DNA from: Lithobates sylvaticus | Lineage: Eukaryota; Chordata; Amphibia; Anura; Ranidae | DNA: 64,000 nucleotides | NCBI GenBank assembly: GCA_028564925.1 | Contig: CM053031.1 | Span: forward strand, 164,444,226 to 164,508,225 | Reading direction: 5' to 3' | Shown: positions 9,788-22,000 of the stretch, piece after piece | How the letters are laid out: each line of letters opens with the position of its first letter | Numbering within the stretch: position 1 is the stretch's first letter | Notes under the pieces: generated by a model | Seen by the model: the letters and a program-made list of their open reading frames with translations, nothing else | What the model was told of the DNA's origin: nothing | Database searches by the model: none | Translations under genes and position numbers: made by a program

Positions 9788-12700
9788 ATGGAGGTCTGTA
9801 AACTGAGGTTTCTGTCGTATAATGTTAAAGGGTTAAATTCCCAGGTGAAAAAATATAAGATACTGAAAGAAATACAAAACTACCAGGGGGAGGTTATCTT
9901 CTTGCAAGAAACACACTTGACACTAGACGGAGGGATAAGGTTGGCCACCCATGAATATCCATTGTGGTTCCAAGGTGATACCCCAACAAGGGGCGCTAAG
10001 GGGGTTGCTATAGGGTTTGCTAAAAATGTCAAGTTTGCCATCAGTGAACGTCTCGTAGACCCTGGTGGGAGGTTTATAGCAATAAAAGGCAAAATAGGGG
10101 AAAATATGCTAACTTTAGTAAACATTTACAGCCCAAACAAAAATCCAATTAGATTCCTATCCCAGGTATTGGGACGCCTGACAGGCTTCCAAATGGGGGA
10201 AGTGATTATCGCGGGCGACCTGAACTTCGGATGGGACCCTAACCTGGACACCACATCGAAAACAGGGAGTCAGAGTAGATGCCAGTTAAAGAGCATAAAA
10301 TCTAAACTTAGACAGAGACAGTTAATAGACGTGTGGAGAGCACAGCACCCCAACGTAAAGGACTTTACCTTCTTCTCTCCAGTGCATGGAACCTACTCCC
10401 GCCTAGATTATTTTTTAGTAGAGCATAAATTCTTAGAACACGTGATCGAAACGAAGATTGAAATAACTACACTTTCGGACCATGCCCCGATTTCAATGTT
10501 AATTAGACTCCCTGGAAGACAGACAAGAGTAGGTTCCTGGCGCCTGAATGACAGCCTGCTATCTGAGCCCGGTGTAGAAGAAATCATACGCAAGGAAATT
10601 ATTGCTTTTTTTGAAATTAATGATAATGGTGAGACATCCTTAGCTTCCCTATGGGAGGCCCAGAAAGCGTATATTAGGGGAATATTAATCTCCTTTGGGG
10701 CTGGAAAAAAAAAAGAAAAAAGGTTAAACCGGGCTCGGCTAGTGGGAGAGATTCGGGACCTGGAACATGAACACAGGGAAGAAACATTGAGGAAAGGAGA
10801 TACCTATCACAGGTTATTAAATAAAAGAGAAGAATTAAAAACAGAAATAGAGCAGGAGGCAAGGAAATGGTTCCATAAACTAAATAGGGAAAGACACATT
10901 GGGGGAAACAAAAGCAGTAAACACCTAGCTAGATTACTCAAAAAAAAGAGAGAGCTCAATTATATCGATAAAATACAAAGTAAAACTGGCTCAATGGTAA
11001 ACCTGTCAAAAGATATAGCAGAAGAGTTCAGGGATTACTATGAAGTTTTATACGACGTTAAATCTAAAGATCAGATACCACAAGCTGAAAGGGAGGAGCG
11101 TAGAAACTTCCTGAGGAATAGTGCAATGCCCTCAATTCCAGCAGAGGATAGTAAAACTATGGAGGAACCCATTACAGAGGTGGAAATACACGAGGCCCTG
11201 AGGAGTTCCTCTGCTGGCAAAAGCCCAGGCCCCGACGGATTCTCTATCACTTATCTCAAGAGATACCGAGATATTTTGGTCCCCAGACTGTGCCAGTATT
11301 GGAACTCCTTGGGAGGGAAGAATGGGATGGGCAAAGAATCGTTAATGGCATCTGTAACACTGATTTTAAAAGAAGGAAAGGATAAGACGCTTTGTTCAAG
11401 TTACCGCCCAATTGCCCAATTGAACACAGACACCAAGCTTTTCGCGAAGGTACTGGCCAACAGGTTAAGAAGTAGGATGTCCAGACTGGTGTTTTCTGAT
11501 CAGGCTGGTTTTGTCCCTGGGCGGGAGGGGAGGGACAATGGGATTAGAGCCCTGCTCCTCATGCAGGCCTGCAGGAGGGAGAATGTCCCCAGTCTATTTC
11601 TGTCGATCGACGCTGAAAAAGCGTTCGACAGGATAGACTGGTGACATATGTTCGCAACACTGGAGGCAATGGGGATAGGTCCGAGGATGATAAGCTGGAT
11701 AAAGACACTATATGCCCAACCGCAGGCGAGGGTGAGGGTCAACGGGCTCCTCTCTCACCCATTTTCTATGAAAAATGGAACGCGTCAGGGGTGTCCGCTG
11801 TCCCCCCTCTTATTTATATTAGCCTTGGAACCGTTATTAGTAACAATACGCAACTCAACGGACATAAGTGGGATTAAGGTAGGAGGTGAGACATACAAAT
11901 ACGCGGCTTTCGCGGACGATGTCCTATTTTTCCTGTCTAACCCACGTGTATCCCTACCCAACCTGATAAAGGTGTTGAATTTATACGGTGCAGTCTCTAA
12001 TTTTAAAGTTAACCCGACCAAATCAGAAATCCTTAACATTAATATAAAACAAGAAGAAGTGGTTCGTTTAGCTAAAGAGTTTCAATTCCCGTGGAGGGAG
12101 AACATAAAGTACCTGGGAATAAAACTGGCAGGGACATTGAGGGAGACTTACCGGATAAATTACATACCCTTGCTGGACAAGATTAAAAAGGAAATAAAAA
12201 ATATGACCCATAGCCCATTGTCATGGTTGGGGAGAGTAAATGCTGTCAAGATGATCATAGCTCCAAAAATAAACTACAAGTTTCAAATGCTTCCAATATG
12301 TGTCCCTAAAGCCTTTTTCAGAATTTTAAAGGGGATTATCTCTAGGTTTATATGGTTCAATAAGAAACCACGCATTTCAGCAGAAACCCTATCTAGGGGG
12401 AAAAAACAGGGGGGCCTAGCTCTACCCGATTTTGAACAATACTTCAATGCAATTGCACTATCTAGGATCACTGAATGGGTCAGGGAAGGAACAAAAAAAA
12501 GATGGGTGAATTTAGAAAACGCACTGGGTAATAGGGACTGGGGGCATGTAATTTGGAACCCACCAAAATTTAGATTAATAGAAGAGGATACACATGAAAT
12601 TACACGAGTTACTCTAAAAATATGGGATAGGGTGCACAGGGAAAACAAATGGGAGTATAATTCCCCTTTATTAAATTTAAAAGATAATGTTTTTTTTGAA

Positions 12701-13600
12701 CCGGGGAGGAGTAAACTATGGGGGAATTGGATTAAAAAGGGAGCACGTTTAAGGGATATCATTAAAAAAGGTAAACTTATCACTTTTCACGAATTGAGCA
12801 AGGAAGTGGAGTTAATATCGGTTGACGCCTGGAGGTACACCCAGCTGACAAACTTTGTACAAAGACTTCCACAACCAATTCGAGATGGGGATAACCTCAT
12901 GGCAATGGAAAAAATTTGTACAAGCCTCCCAGTTAAAAATACAATCTCACGTTTATATAAAATGCTAATCCAGGAGAGACATGAGGATGTTCCTCCCGGC
13001 GTCAAGCGGTGGGGTGAGGAATTGGGGATCCCTTGCACCGAAAATAGATGCGATAAGATTTTGAAAATTTTACACGGGACTATGATGGACAGTCAAACCA
13101 TTGAAGTTAATTATAAGTGCCTCATGGGGTGGTATATAACCCCAGTAAAAATGAGTAAGATTCAAAGAGATAAAACCTCTCTTTGTTGGAGAGGTTGTGG
13201 AGGCATTGGTACAATGGCACATATCTGGTGGGACTGCCCAATTATAAAAAAATATTGGAAGCAGATATTATCACTAACTGAAAGCATTAAAAAAAAGCAT
13301 ATCCCCGAAGACCCATGGGTGGTCTTGTTCCACGGGACAGACATCCCCATAAGGCAATATAGAAACTCGATAATCCCAATCCTACTAAATGAGGCGAAAA
13401 ACCTAATCCCTAGGAAATGGATGGAGGAGAAGAGCCCGCAAATAGCTGAATGGTTTACGAGAGTAAACCGACAGCGAATACTGGAGAATGTAGAACTAGT
13501 GCAGGAAAATGGAGATAACTTGAGTAGACGGGAAGATAAATGGTCCTGTTGGATTGACTTTAGAGAGTCATGGAGATACTTTGAAGAAATAACTAGATAA
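9788..13600 (+). pseudogene. L1 ORF2 (endonuclease and reverse transcriptase) with one in-frame stop
   Basis: One frame of about 1270 codons, the normal ORF2 length, broken by a TGA at 11642-11644. The N-terminal APE endonuclease shows Asn12 (SYNVKGLNS), Glu41 (LQETHL), Asp144/Asn146 (AGDLNF), the SRLDYF box and SDHAPI (230-235). RT follows with SYRPIAQLN, motif A (SIDAEKAFDRIDW, just before the stop), NGTRQGCPLSP and FADDV. The C-terminal Cys/His segment is CWRGCGG...H...C near 13190-13236. ORF2p nicks the target and copies RNA at that site. The stop falls in the RT palm, so this copy should not yield active RT unless the codon is read through. Confidence 0.92.
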
Positions 13601-13767
13601 CAAACAGTAATACGACGAAACTAACTGCCGAATCTTAGTATTTAGGATTTGGAGAAAGATCTGCAAGACGGGGCGGAAGGGGTGGGGGAGGGTAGGGGAA
13701 AAGGAAATGTACCTTGTATTTGTATTGAAAAAACTTTGAAATAAATAAAGAATAAAAAAAAAAAAAA
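13601..13767 (+). terminator. L1 3' UTR with G-rich tract, AATAAA signal and poly(A)
   Basis: The 3' UTR has a G-rich block at 13668-13702 with several G runs, an AATAAA at 13740-13745 and an A run ending at 13767, directly before the right TSD. G-rich 3' UTR tracts are a recurring L1 feature. Confidence 0.8.
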
Positions 13768-13784
13768 AGAGCTCTGTCCGTCTG
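13768..13784. repeat. L1 target-site duplication, right copy
   Basis: Identical 17 bp to 6935-6951. The Ngaro gag region resumes at 13785. Confidence 0.95.
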
Positions 13785-15087
13785 GCGCGGCCCCTTTTGC
13801 CGCCACCCCCCGACTACTCCTTCCCCTACCCCACTCGTTCCAGCCACCCCCATACTCACCCCAGCCGTCCTCCAAACCGGCCCACCAACACCCTCAGACC
13901 CTCCAACAATTCCAGCATCTGCCCGACCCACCTTCCAAATTCCCCCTCGCCACCCGCGGTTGATCCGTATCGGCCAACAGCGGCGCGGGAGGTAACCTCT
14001 GCCTCACCTCACTGGAACCTAATCCCAATAATTTTTGTAAAGCGTTAGTAAAGGAAACATTGTCAGTGGACTTACCGGGCTGACCGGGCGCGATTTCCAC
14101 AGCCGCTGCTCTGGCTTCCACCGGCGGGATAGGGTGACTTAGCTCCTCCTCGGACAGTTCACCTTCCGACCGCGACACTTCCTCCTGTGCAAACGAAAGA
14201 GAACCCTCCCTGGGCGAGGGGCTCCTGTAACTAGCGTGTCTCCGTCCGCCTGCCTCCGACTGAGTGCCGCTTCTTGACCGCTCTGCCCTCCCTCTCTCCT
14301 GTGCAGGCGGGCCGGCCTGGGCTCCGCTCCTGTCCACGCGCCCCCTTGAAGCGCTTGCTGGTGGTGTCCGGCCACCTCTAGTGCCTGATGCTGCGTAGTC
14401 CCCCACCCCTCCCCCCCGGGTTGCTCCACTGCTTCTTCTGTCCCCCCCCGACTCGTGCAAAGCCGCAGGGAGATCCACATTGCTGGCACGTCTGAGGGCT
14501 GCCGCCCCCCTCCTGGCCGTTGCCCGAGTGGCCCTTGCATCCCCAACCCCCTGCTCGTTCAGAGCTGCTGGGGGGGGACGTGGTTCCTGAGGAGCCTGGT
14601 GCGCCGGCCATCCTCCTGTTCCTCCCGGCCCCCCTCCCCCCAGTGTTCCTACTCCCCCCAGACCCGTGCAGGGCCTCAGGGGCTGTTGAGGCTGCAAAAG
14701 CACTGCTGCTGGTCCCTGGTAATCCTCCACGTGGTAGGCCCGAGGCCCCGCCTCCCGCACTAGGCCTGCGTCCTGACTGTCTGCTGGACCCCCCTGAACT
14801 GTCCCTCAACGACCGCTTTGCTGGGGGGGGGTGGACCGCTCACCCCGTGGGCTTCTTACCGGTCTGGATGGTCCCGCTGTGGCCCCCGGGGAATACCGCA
14901 CTGGCGGGCGAGACATGCGGCCGCGTGGCACCGCGCCGTCGTCCTCGGACTCCTCACCCTCCGATCGTACCTCCGGCCCTTGTGGTGTCCCGTCCAACGC
15001 CGCTGCTAGCTGGTCCCGGAGCCATTCGGGCCCGTGTTCCGCCGCCGCCACCCTCATTAGCGCCGCCAAAGCGCCGCCGTCGGCCAT
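13785..15087 (-). pseudogene. Gag-like region of Ngaro copy 1, N-terminal part upstream of the L1 insertion
   Basis: GC-rich minus-strand coding DNA lies between A1 and the L1. It begins with an ATG (MADGGALAAL) about 30 bp inside A1. The predicted protein is low-complexity and rich in Gly, Pro, Arg, Ser and acidic runs, typical of a disordered gag N-terminus. A short acidic stretch (GELSEEEL) has a counterpart in Ngaro copy 2 near 34.56 kb. Confidence 0.65.
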
Positions 15088-15117
15088 CTTGGATGTTCAG
15101 CAATGAGAAGCAGTGTT

Positions 15118-15327
15118 AAAAACTGCCTCCTCCAGCTCTGTCTCTTCTCACACTGACCCCCTTGGCACCGCCCCTCCTCTTATATGGCCGCTCCCCTTCT
15201 CAGCCCAGAACACTCCCCCTATCATGAACCTCTCTCTGTCAGCTGCCAAGTGTGTCACTTGACACTTCTGTCATGTGCAGCCCTACATTACCTTTCCTTT
15301 CAGTGCATTGCATTCCGGTCTTTTCTT
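15118..15327 (-). repeat. A1 repeat (5' terminus) of Ngaro copy 1
   Basis: These 210 bp match the A parts of the terminal units at 2274-2483 and 1423-1632. It is the 5' end of the element as read on the minus strand and may hold the promoter. Confidence 0.8.
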
Positions 15328-15503
15328 TCCAGCTGATATAGCTAACTCCTGCACTCCATCACCTACAGCTCACTGTTCATTTTTCATGCTACCAATGAGA
15401 TCTGCACCCCAGCTTATACAGCTCATGCCCCAGTATCCATGCCACCAGTGAGATCTGCCCTCCAGCTTTCCAGCTTCACATGGCTCATATTGAGATTCAG
15501 ATA
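15328..15503. repeat. Degenerate ~50-60-bp repeat flanking the Ngaro and hAT elements
   Basis: Partial repeats of the form ATGCCACCAGTGAGATCTGC with CAGCTTATACAGCTCATG. Similar sequence sits at 725-782, so the Ngaro appears to have entered this repeat. The hAT TSD starts at 15504. Confidence 0.5.
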
Positions 15504-15511
15504 GAGACAAT
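15504..15511. repeat. hAT copy 1 target-site duplication, left
   Basis: GAGACAAT, identical to 29598-29605. Eight bases is the hAT standard. Confidence 0.92.
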
Positions 15512-15520
15512 TAGGGATGG

Positions 15521-15725
15521 GCCCAGTGCTCGATGCGAACCCATGTTCGCATCGAGCACCGGGCGTTCGCTCGCTCGGCGAGCCCAGAACTATTTTGGCC
15601 GCTCGCATCACATTCGTGTGATGCGAGCGGCCCCGCAATGCATTGCGGCCGGCGCGGCCGGCGCAGTGCATTGCTGGCTGATGATTGGCCAAGCATGCAC
15701 TGTGACCCCGCATGCTTGGCCAATC
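15521..15725 (+). promoter_or_regulatory. Cluster of three perfect hairpins at the hAT copy 1 left end
   Basis: Hairpin 1 is at 15526-15559 (15-bp stem, 4-nt loop, extended to 15521-15564 with one mismatch). Hairpin 2 is at 15597-15632 (16-bp perfect stem, TTCG loop). Hairpin 3 is at 15683-15725 (16-bp perfect stem, 11-nt loop) and contains ATTGG/CCAAT on its two arms. A palindromic GCAATGCATTGC lies at 15635-15646. All recur in copy 2. They may be transposase-binding or promoter structures; the role is inferred. Confidence 0.85.
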
Positions 15726-15796
15726 ACAGCGCCAGAAACTGTGGCAGGACGCCTGTAGCCAATTAAAGCTCAGGGGCTTTAGTACACGCCCCACCA

Positions 15797-15805
15797 TTTA
15801 AAAGG
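15797..15805 (+). promoter_or_regulatory. TATA-like box of hAT copy 1
   Basis: TTTAAAAGG followed by GGCCGCC-like sequence, 286 bp inside the left end and downstream of CCAAT-bearing hairpin 3. Copy 2 has TATAAAAGG at the equivalent place, so a conserved transposase promoter is likely, with transcription starting about 25-30 bp further on. Confidence 0.6.
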
Positions 15806-16082
15806 CCGCCACGCCGTCGGCGCCGGTCACATGAGTTCCGGCTTTAGGAGAGATCAGTCTGCTGATTCTGTGTCTTTGCTTGATTCATTGCTAGCTACAG
15901 AAAGATTTGCTCTTCTTTGCTAAACCATCGCCTATTTCCTTGCTAAACCATTGCTACCTGTCATTGATCGTTCATTGCTGCTGGTTAGTGTGTTATTAGC
16001 TGCTGCTGGGGATTAGTCTGGTGCGTGCTTACTGTTAGTACAGTATTGCAGTAGTACCAAAAGCAGTGCTGTTAGCACAGCA
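15806..16082 (+). other. hAT copy 1 leader between promoter and repeat array
   Basis: Non-coding AT-leaning leader with short internal repeats (TTGCTAAACCAT twice, near 15918 and 15941). A possible splice donor, CTG|GTTAGT, lies at 15984. No open frame of note. The array begins where units ending in AGCACCCATAGGACTT appear. Confidence 0.5.
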
Positions 16083-19000
16083 TTGCACCCCAAAAGCACC
16101 CATAGGACTTCTAGTGTGTTAGTGGCAGCAAACAGAGCTCCTATATTTTCTTCCCAGAAGCACCCATAGGACTTCAATTGTGTGTTAGTGGCATCACACA
16201 GAGCTCCTATATTTTCTTCCCAGAAGCACCCATAGGACTTCTATTGTGTTAGTGGCATCACACAGAGCTCCTATATTTTCTTCCCAGAAGCACCCATAGG
16301 ACTTCAATTGTGTGTTAGTGGCATCACACAGAGCTCCTATATTTTCTTCCCAGAAGCACCCATAGGACTTCAATTGTGTGTTAGTGGCATCACACAGAGC
16401 TCCTATATTTTCTTCCCAGAAGCACCCATAGGACTTCTATTGTGTTAGTGGCATCACACAGAGCTCCTAGATTTTCTTCCCAGAAGCACCCATAGGAATT
16501 CAATTGTGTGTTAGTGGCATCACACAGAGCTCCTATATTTTCTTCTCAGAAGCACCCATAGGACTTCTATAGTGTTAGTGGCATCACACAGAGCTCCTAT
16601 ATTTGCTTCCCAGAAGCACCCATAGGACTTCAATTGTGTGTTAGTGGCATCACACAGAGCTCCTATATTTTCTTCCCAGAAGCACCCATAGGACTTCTAT
16701 TGTGTTAGTGGCATCACACAGAGCTCCTATATTTTCTTCCCAGAAGCACCCATAGGACTTCTATTGTGTTAGTGGCATCACACAGAGCTCCTATATTTTC
16801 TTCCCAGAAGCACCCATAGGACTTCAATTGTGTGTTAGTGGCATCACACAGAGCTCCTATATTTTCTTCCCAGAAGCACCCATAGGACTTCAATTGTGTG
16901 TTAGTGGCATCACACAGAGCTCCTATATTTTCTTCCCAGAAGCACCCATAGGACTTCTATTGTGTTAGTGGCATCACACAGAGCTCCTATATTTTCTTCC
17001 CAGAAGCACCCATAGGACTTCTATTGTGTTAGTGGCATCACACAGAGCTCCTATATTTTCTTCCCAGAAGCACCCATAGGACTTCAATTGTGTGTTAGTG
17101 GCATCACACAGAGCTCCTATATTTTCTTCCCAGAAGCACCCATAGGACTTCTATTGTGTTAGTGGCATCACACAGAGCTCCTATATTTTCTTCCCAGAAG
17201 CAAACATAGGATTTCAATTGTGTGTTAGTGGCATCACACAGAGCTCCTATATTTTCTTCCCAGAAGCACCCATAGGACTTCTATTGTGTTAGTGGCATCA
17301 CACAGAGCTCCTATATTTTCTTCCCAGAAGCACCCATAGGACTTCTATTGTGTTAGTGGCATCACACAGAGCTCCTATATTTTCTTCCCAGAAGCACCCA
17401 TAGGACTTCTATTGTGTTAGTGGCATCACACAGAGCTCCTATATTTTTTTCTCAGCAGCACCCATAGGACTTCTATTGTGTTAGTGGCATCACACAGAGC
17501 TCCTATATTTTCTTCCCAGAAGCACCCATAGGACTTCTATTGTGTTAGTGGCATCACACAGAGCTCCTATATTTTCTTCCCAGAAGCACCCATAGGACTT
17601 CTATTGTGTTAGTGGCATCACACAGAGCTCCTATATTTTCTTCCCAGAAGCACCCATAGGACTTCAATTGTGTGTTAGTGGCATCACACAGAGCTCCTAT
17701 ATTGTCTTCCCAGAAGCACCCATAGGACTTCTATTGTGTTAGTGGCATCACACAGAGCTCCTATATTTTCTTCCCAGAAGCACCAATAGGACTTCTATTG
17801 TGTTAGTGGCATCACACAGAGCTCCTATATTTTCTTCCCAGCAGCACCCATAGGACTTCTAGTGTGTTAGTGGCATCACACAGAGCTCCTATATTTTCTT
17901 CCCAGAAGCACCCATAGGACTTCAATTGTGTGTTAGTGGCATCACACAGAGCTCCTATATTTTTTCTTCCCAGAAGCACCCATAGGACTTCTATTGTGTT
18001 AGTGGCATCACACAGAGCTCCTATATTTTCTTCCCAGAAGCACCCATAGGACTTCAATTGTGTGTTAGTGGCATCACACAGAGCTCCTATATTTTCTTCC
18101 CAGAAGCACCCATAGGACTTCTATTGTGTTAGTGGCATCACACAGAGCTCCTATATTTTCTTCCCAGAAGCACCCATAGGACTTCTATTGTGTTAGTGGC
18201 ATCACACAGAGCTCCTATATTTTCTTCCCAGAAGCACCCATAGGACTTCTATTGTGTTAGTGGCATCACACAGAGCTCCTATATTTTCTTCCCAGAAGCA
18301 CCCATAGGACTTCTATTGTGTTAGTGGCATCACACAGAGCTCCTATATTTTCTTCTCAGAAGCACCCATAGGACTTCTAGTGTGTTAGTGGCATCACACA
18401 GAGCTCCTATATTTTCTTCCCAGAAGCACCCATAGGACTTCTATTGTGTTAGTGGCATCACACAGAGCTCCTATATTTTCTTCCCAGAAGCACCCATAGG
18501 ACTTCTATTGTGTTAGTGGCATCACACAGAGCTCCTATATTTTCTTCCCAGAAGCACCCATAGGACTTCTATTGTGTTAGTGGCATCACACAGAGCTCCT
18601 ATATTTTCTTCCCAGAAGCACCCATAGGACTTCTAGTGTGTTAGTGGCATCACACAGAGCTCCTATATTTTCTTCCCAGAAGCACCCATAGGACTTCAAT
18701 TGTGTGTTAGTGGCATCACACAGAGCTCCTATATTTTCTTCACAGAAGCACCCATAGGACTTCTATTGTGTTAGTGGCATCACACAGAGCTCCTATATTT
18801 TCTTCCCAGAAGCACCCATAGGACTTCTATTGTGTTAGTGGCATCACACAGAGCTCCTATATTTTCTTCCCAGAAGCACCCATAGGACTTCAATTGTGTG
18901 TTAGTGGCATCACACAGAGCTCCTATATTTTCTTCCCAGAAGCACCCATAGGACTTCTATTGTGTTAGTGGCATCACACAGAGCTCCTATATTTTCTTCC

Positions 19001-22000
19001 CAGAAGCACCCATAGGACTTCAATTGTGTGTTAGTGGCATCACACAGAGCTCCTATATTTTCTTCCCAGAAGCACCCATAGGACTTCTATTGTGTTAGTG
19101 GCATCACACAGAGCTCCTATATTTTCTTCCCAGAAGCACCCATAGGACTTCTATTGTGTTAGTGGCATCACACAGAGCTCCTATATTTTCTTCCCAGAAG
19201 CACCCATAGGACTTCTATTGTGTTAGTGGCATCACACAGAGCTCCTATATTTTCTTCTCAGCAGCACCCATAGGACTTCTATTGTGTTAGTGGCATCACA
19301 CAGAGCTCCTATATTTTCTTCCCAGAAGCACCCATAGGACTTCTATTGTGTTAGTGGCATCACACAGAGCTCCTATATTTTCTTCCCAGAAGCACCCATA
19401 GGACTTCTATTGTGTTAGTGGCATCACACAGAGCTCCTATATTTTCTTCCCAGAAGCACCCATAGGACTTCAATTGTGTGTTAGTGGCATCACACAGAGC
19501 TCCTATATTGTCTTCCCAGAAGCACCCATAGGACTTCTATTGTGTTAGTGGCATCACACAGAGCTCCTATATTTTCTTCCCAGAAGCACCCATAGGACTT
19601 CTATTGTGTTAGTGGCATCACACAGAGCTCCTATATTTTCTTCTCAGCAGCACCCATAGGACTTCTAGTGTGTTAGTGGCATCACACAGAGCTCCTATAT
19701 TTTCTTCCCAGAAGCACCCATAGGACTTCAATTGTGTGTTAGTGGCATCACACAGAGCTCCTATATTTTCTTCCCAGAAGCACCCATAGGACTTCTATTG
19801 TGTTAGTGGCATCACACAGAGCTCCTATATTTTCTTCCCAGAAGCACCCATAGGACTTCAATTGTGTGTTAGTGGCATCACACAGAGCTCCTATATTTTC
19901 TTCCCAGAAGCACCCATAGGACTTCTATTGTGTTAGTGGCATCACAGAGCTCCTATATTTTCTTCCCAGAAGCACCCATAGGACTTCTATTGTGTTAGTG
20001 GCATCACACAGAGCTCCTATATTTTCTTCTCAGCAGCACCCATAGGACTTCTATTGTGTTAGTGGCATCACACAGAGCTCCTATATTTTCTTCCCAGAAG
20101 CACCCATAGGACTTCTATTGTGTGTTAGTGGCATCACACAGAGCTCCTATATTTTCTTCCCAGAAGCACCCATAGGACTTCTATTGTGTTAGTGGCATCA
20201 CACGGAGCTCCTATATTTTCTTCCCAGAAGCACCCATAGGACTTCTATTGTGTTAGTGGCATCACACAGAGCTCCTATTTTTTCTTCCAGCAGCACCCAT
20301 AGGACTTCTATTGTGTTAGTGGCATCACACAAAGCTCCTATATTTTCTTCCCAGAAGCACCCATAGGACTTCTATTGTGTTAGTGGCATCACACAGAGCT
20401 CCTATATTTTCTTCCCAGAAGCACCCATAGGACTTCTATTGTGTTAGTGGCATCACACAGAGCTCCTATATTTTCTTCTCAGCAGCACCCATAGGACTTC
20501 TATTGTGTTAGTGGCATCACACAGAGCTCCTATATTTTCTTCCCAGAAGCACCCATAGGACTTCTATTGTGTTAGTGGCATCACACAGAGCTCCTATATT
20601 TTCTTCTCAGCAGCACCCATAGGACTTCAAGTGTGTTAGTGGCATCACACAGAGCTCCTATATTTTCTTCCCAGAAGCACCCATAGGACTTCTATTGTGT
20701 TAGTGGCATCACACGGAGCTCCTATATTTTCTTCGCAGAAGCACCCATAGGACTTCTAGTGTGTTAGTGGCATCACACAGAGCTCCTATATTTTCTTCCC
20801 AGAAGCACCCATAGGACTTCTAGTGTGTTAGTGGCATCACACAGAGCTCCTATATTTTCTTTCCCAGAAGCACCCATAGGACTTCTATTGTGTTAGTGGC
20901 ATCACACAGAGCTCCTATATTTTCTTCGCAGAAGCACCCATAGGACTTCTAGTGTGTTAGTGGCATCACACAGAGCTCCTATATTTTCTTCTCAGCAGCA
21001 CCCACAGGACTTCTAGTGTGTTAGTGGCATCACACAGAGCTCCTATATTTTCTTCCCAGAAGCACCCATAGGACTTCTAGTGTGTTAGTGTCATCACACA
21101 GAGCTCCTATATTTTCTTCCCAGAAGCACCCATAGGACTTCTATTGTGTTAGTGGCATCACACAGAGCTCCTATATTTTCTTCCCAGAAGCACCCATAGG
21201 ACTTCTAGTGTGTTAGTGGCATCACACAGAGCTCCTATATTTTCTTCTCAGCAGCACCCATAGGACTTCTAGTGTGTTAGTGGCATCACACAGAGCTCCT
21301 ATATTTTCTTCCCAGAAGCACCCATAGGACTTCAATTGTGTGTTAGTGGCATCACACAGAGCTCCTATATTTTCTTCTCAGCAGCACCCACAGGACTTCT
21401 AGTGTGTTAGTGGCATCACACAGAGCTCCTATATTTTCATCCCAGAAGCACCCATAGGACTTCTAGTGTGTTAGTGGCATCACACAGAGCTCCTATATTT
21501 TCTTCCAGAAGCACCCATAGGACTTCTAGTGTGTTAGTGGCATCACACAGAGCTCCTATATTTTCTTCCCAGAAACACCCATAGGACTTCAATTGTGTGT
21601 TAGTGACATCACACAGAGCTCCTATATTTTCTTCTCAGCAGCACCCACAGGACTTCTAGTGTGTTAGTGGCATCACACAGAGCTCCTATATTTTCTTCGC
21701 AGAAGCACCCATAGGACTTCTAGTGTGTTAGTGGCATCACACAGAGCTCCTATATTTTCTTCTCAGCAGCACCCACAGGACTTCTAGTGTGTTAGTGGCA
21801 TCACACAGAGCTCCTATATTTTCTTCTCAGCAGCACCCACAGGACTTCTAGTGTGTTAGTGGCATCACACAGAGCTCCTATATTTTCTTCGCAGAAGCAC
21901 CCACAGGACTTCTAGTGTGTTAGTGGCATCACACAGAGCTCCTATATTTTCTTCTCAGCAGCACCCACAGGACTTCTAGTGTGTTAGTGGCATCACACAT

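Larger units (their letters stand above)
6952..13767 (+). mobile_element. Full-length L1-clade LINE inserted in the Ngaro gag
   Basis: About 6.8 kb with a 1.35-kb 5' UTR, ORF1, a G-rich inter-ORF spacer, ORF2, a short G-rich 3' UTR and a poly(A) tail. A perfect 17-bp target-site duplication and the poly(A) end show target-primed reverse transcription. The insertion is probably young: the duplication is identical and ORF1 is open. The only break I see is one in-frame TGA in ORF2. Confidence 0.95.
783..15327 (-). mobile_element. Ngaro-type tyrosine-recombinase retrotransposon (copy 1), interrupted by an L1
   Basis: Read on the minus strand, the order is A1 repeat (15118-15327), gag-like region, RT, RNase H and tyrosine recombinase, SGNH hydrolase, then B1, A2, B2 and one further A-B unit. 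Split direct repeats of the form A1...B1-A2-B2, a YR domain and no visible methyltransferase are the known marks of the Ngaro group of DIRS-like elements. The L1 at 6952-13767 and one copy of its 17-bp duplication were added later. Without them, and counting from B1, the element is about 6 kb, the usual family size. It is a fossil: besides the L1 insertion it shows only a few breaks and otherwise looks close to whole. No TSD is expected or seen. Ngaro versus DIRS1 proper is an inference from repeat architecture. Confidence 0.8.

Noticed and set aside
783-15327. DIRS1-type element with a methyltransferase
   Set aside because: No methyltransferase motifs and no inverted terminal repeats were seen; split direct repeats and SGNH sequence fit Ngaro better.
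17812-18057. Minus-strand open frame with repeated GCFWEENIGALCDATNT peptides
   Set aside because: It is the 64-bp array read in frame; the same happens at 46759-47001 in copy 2.
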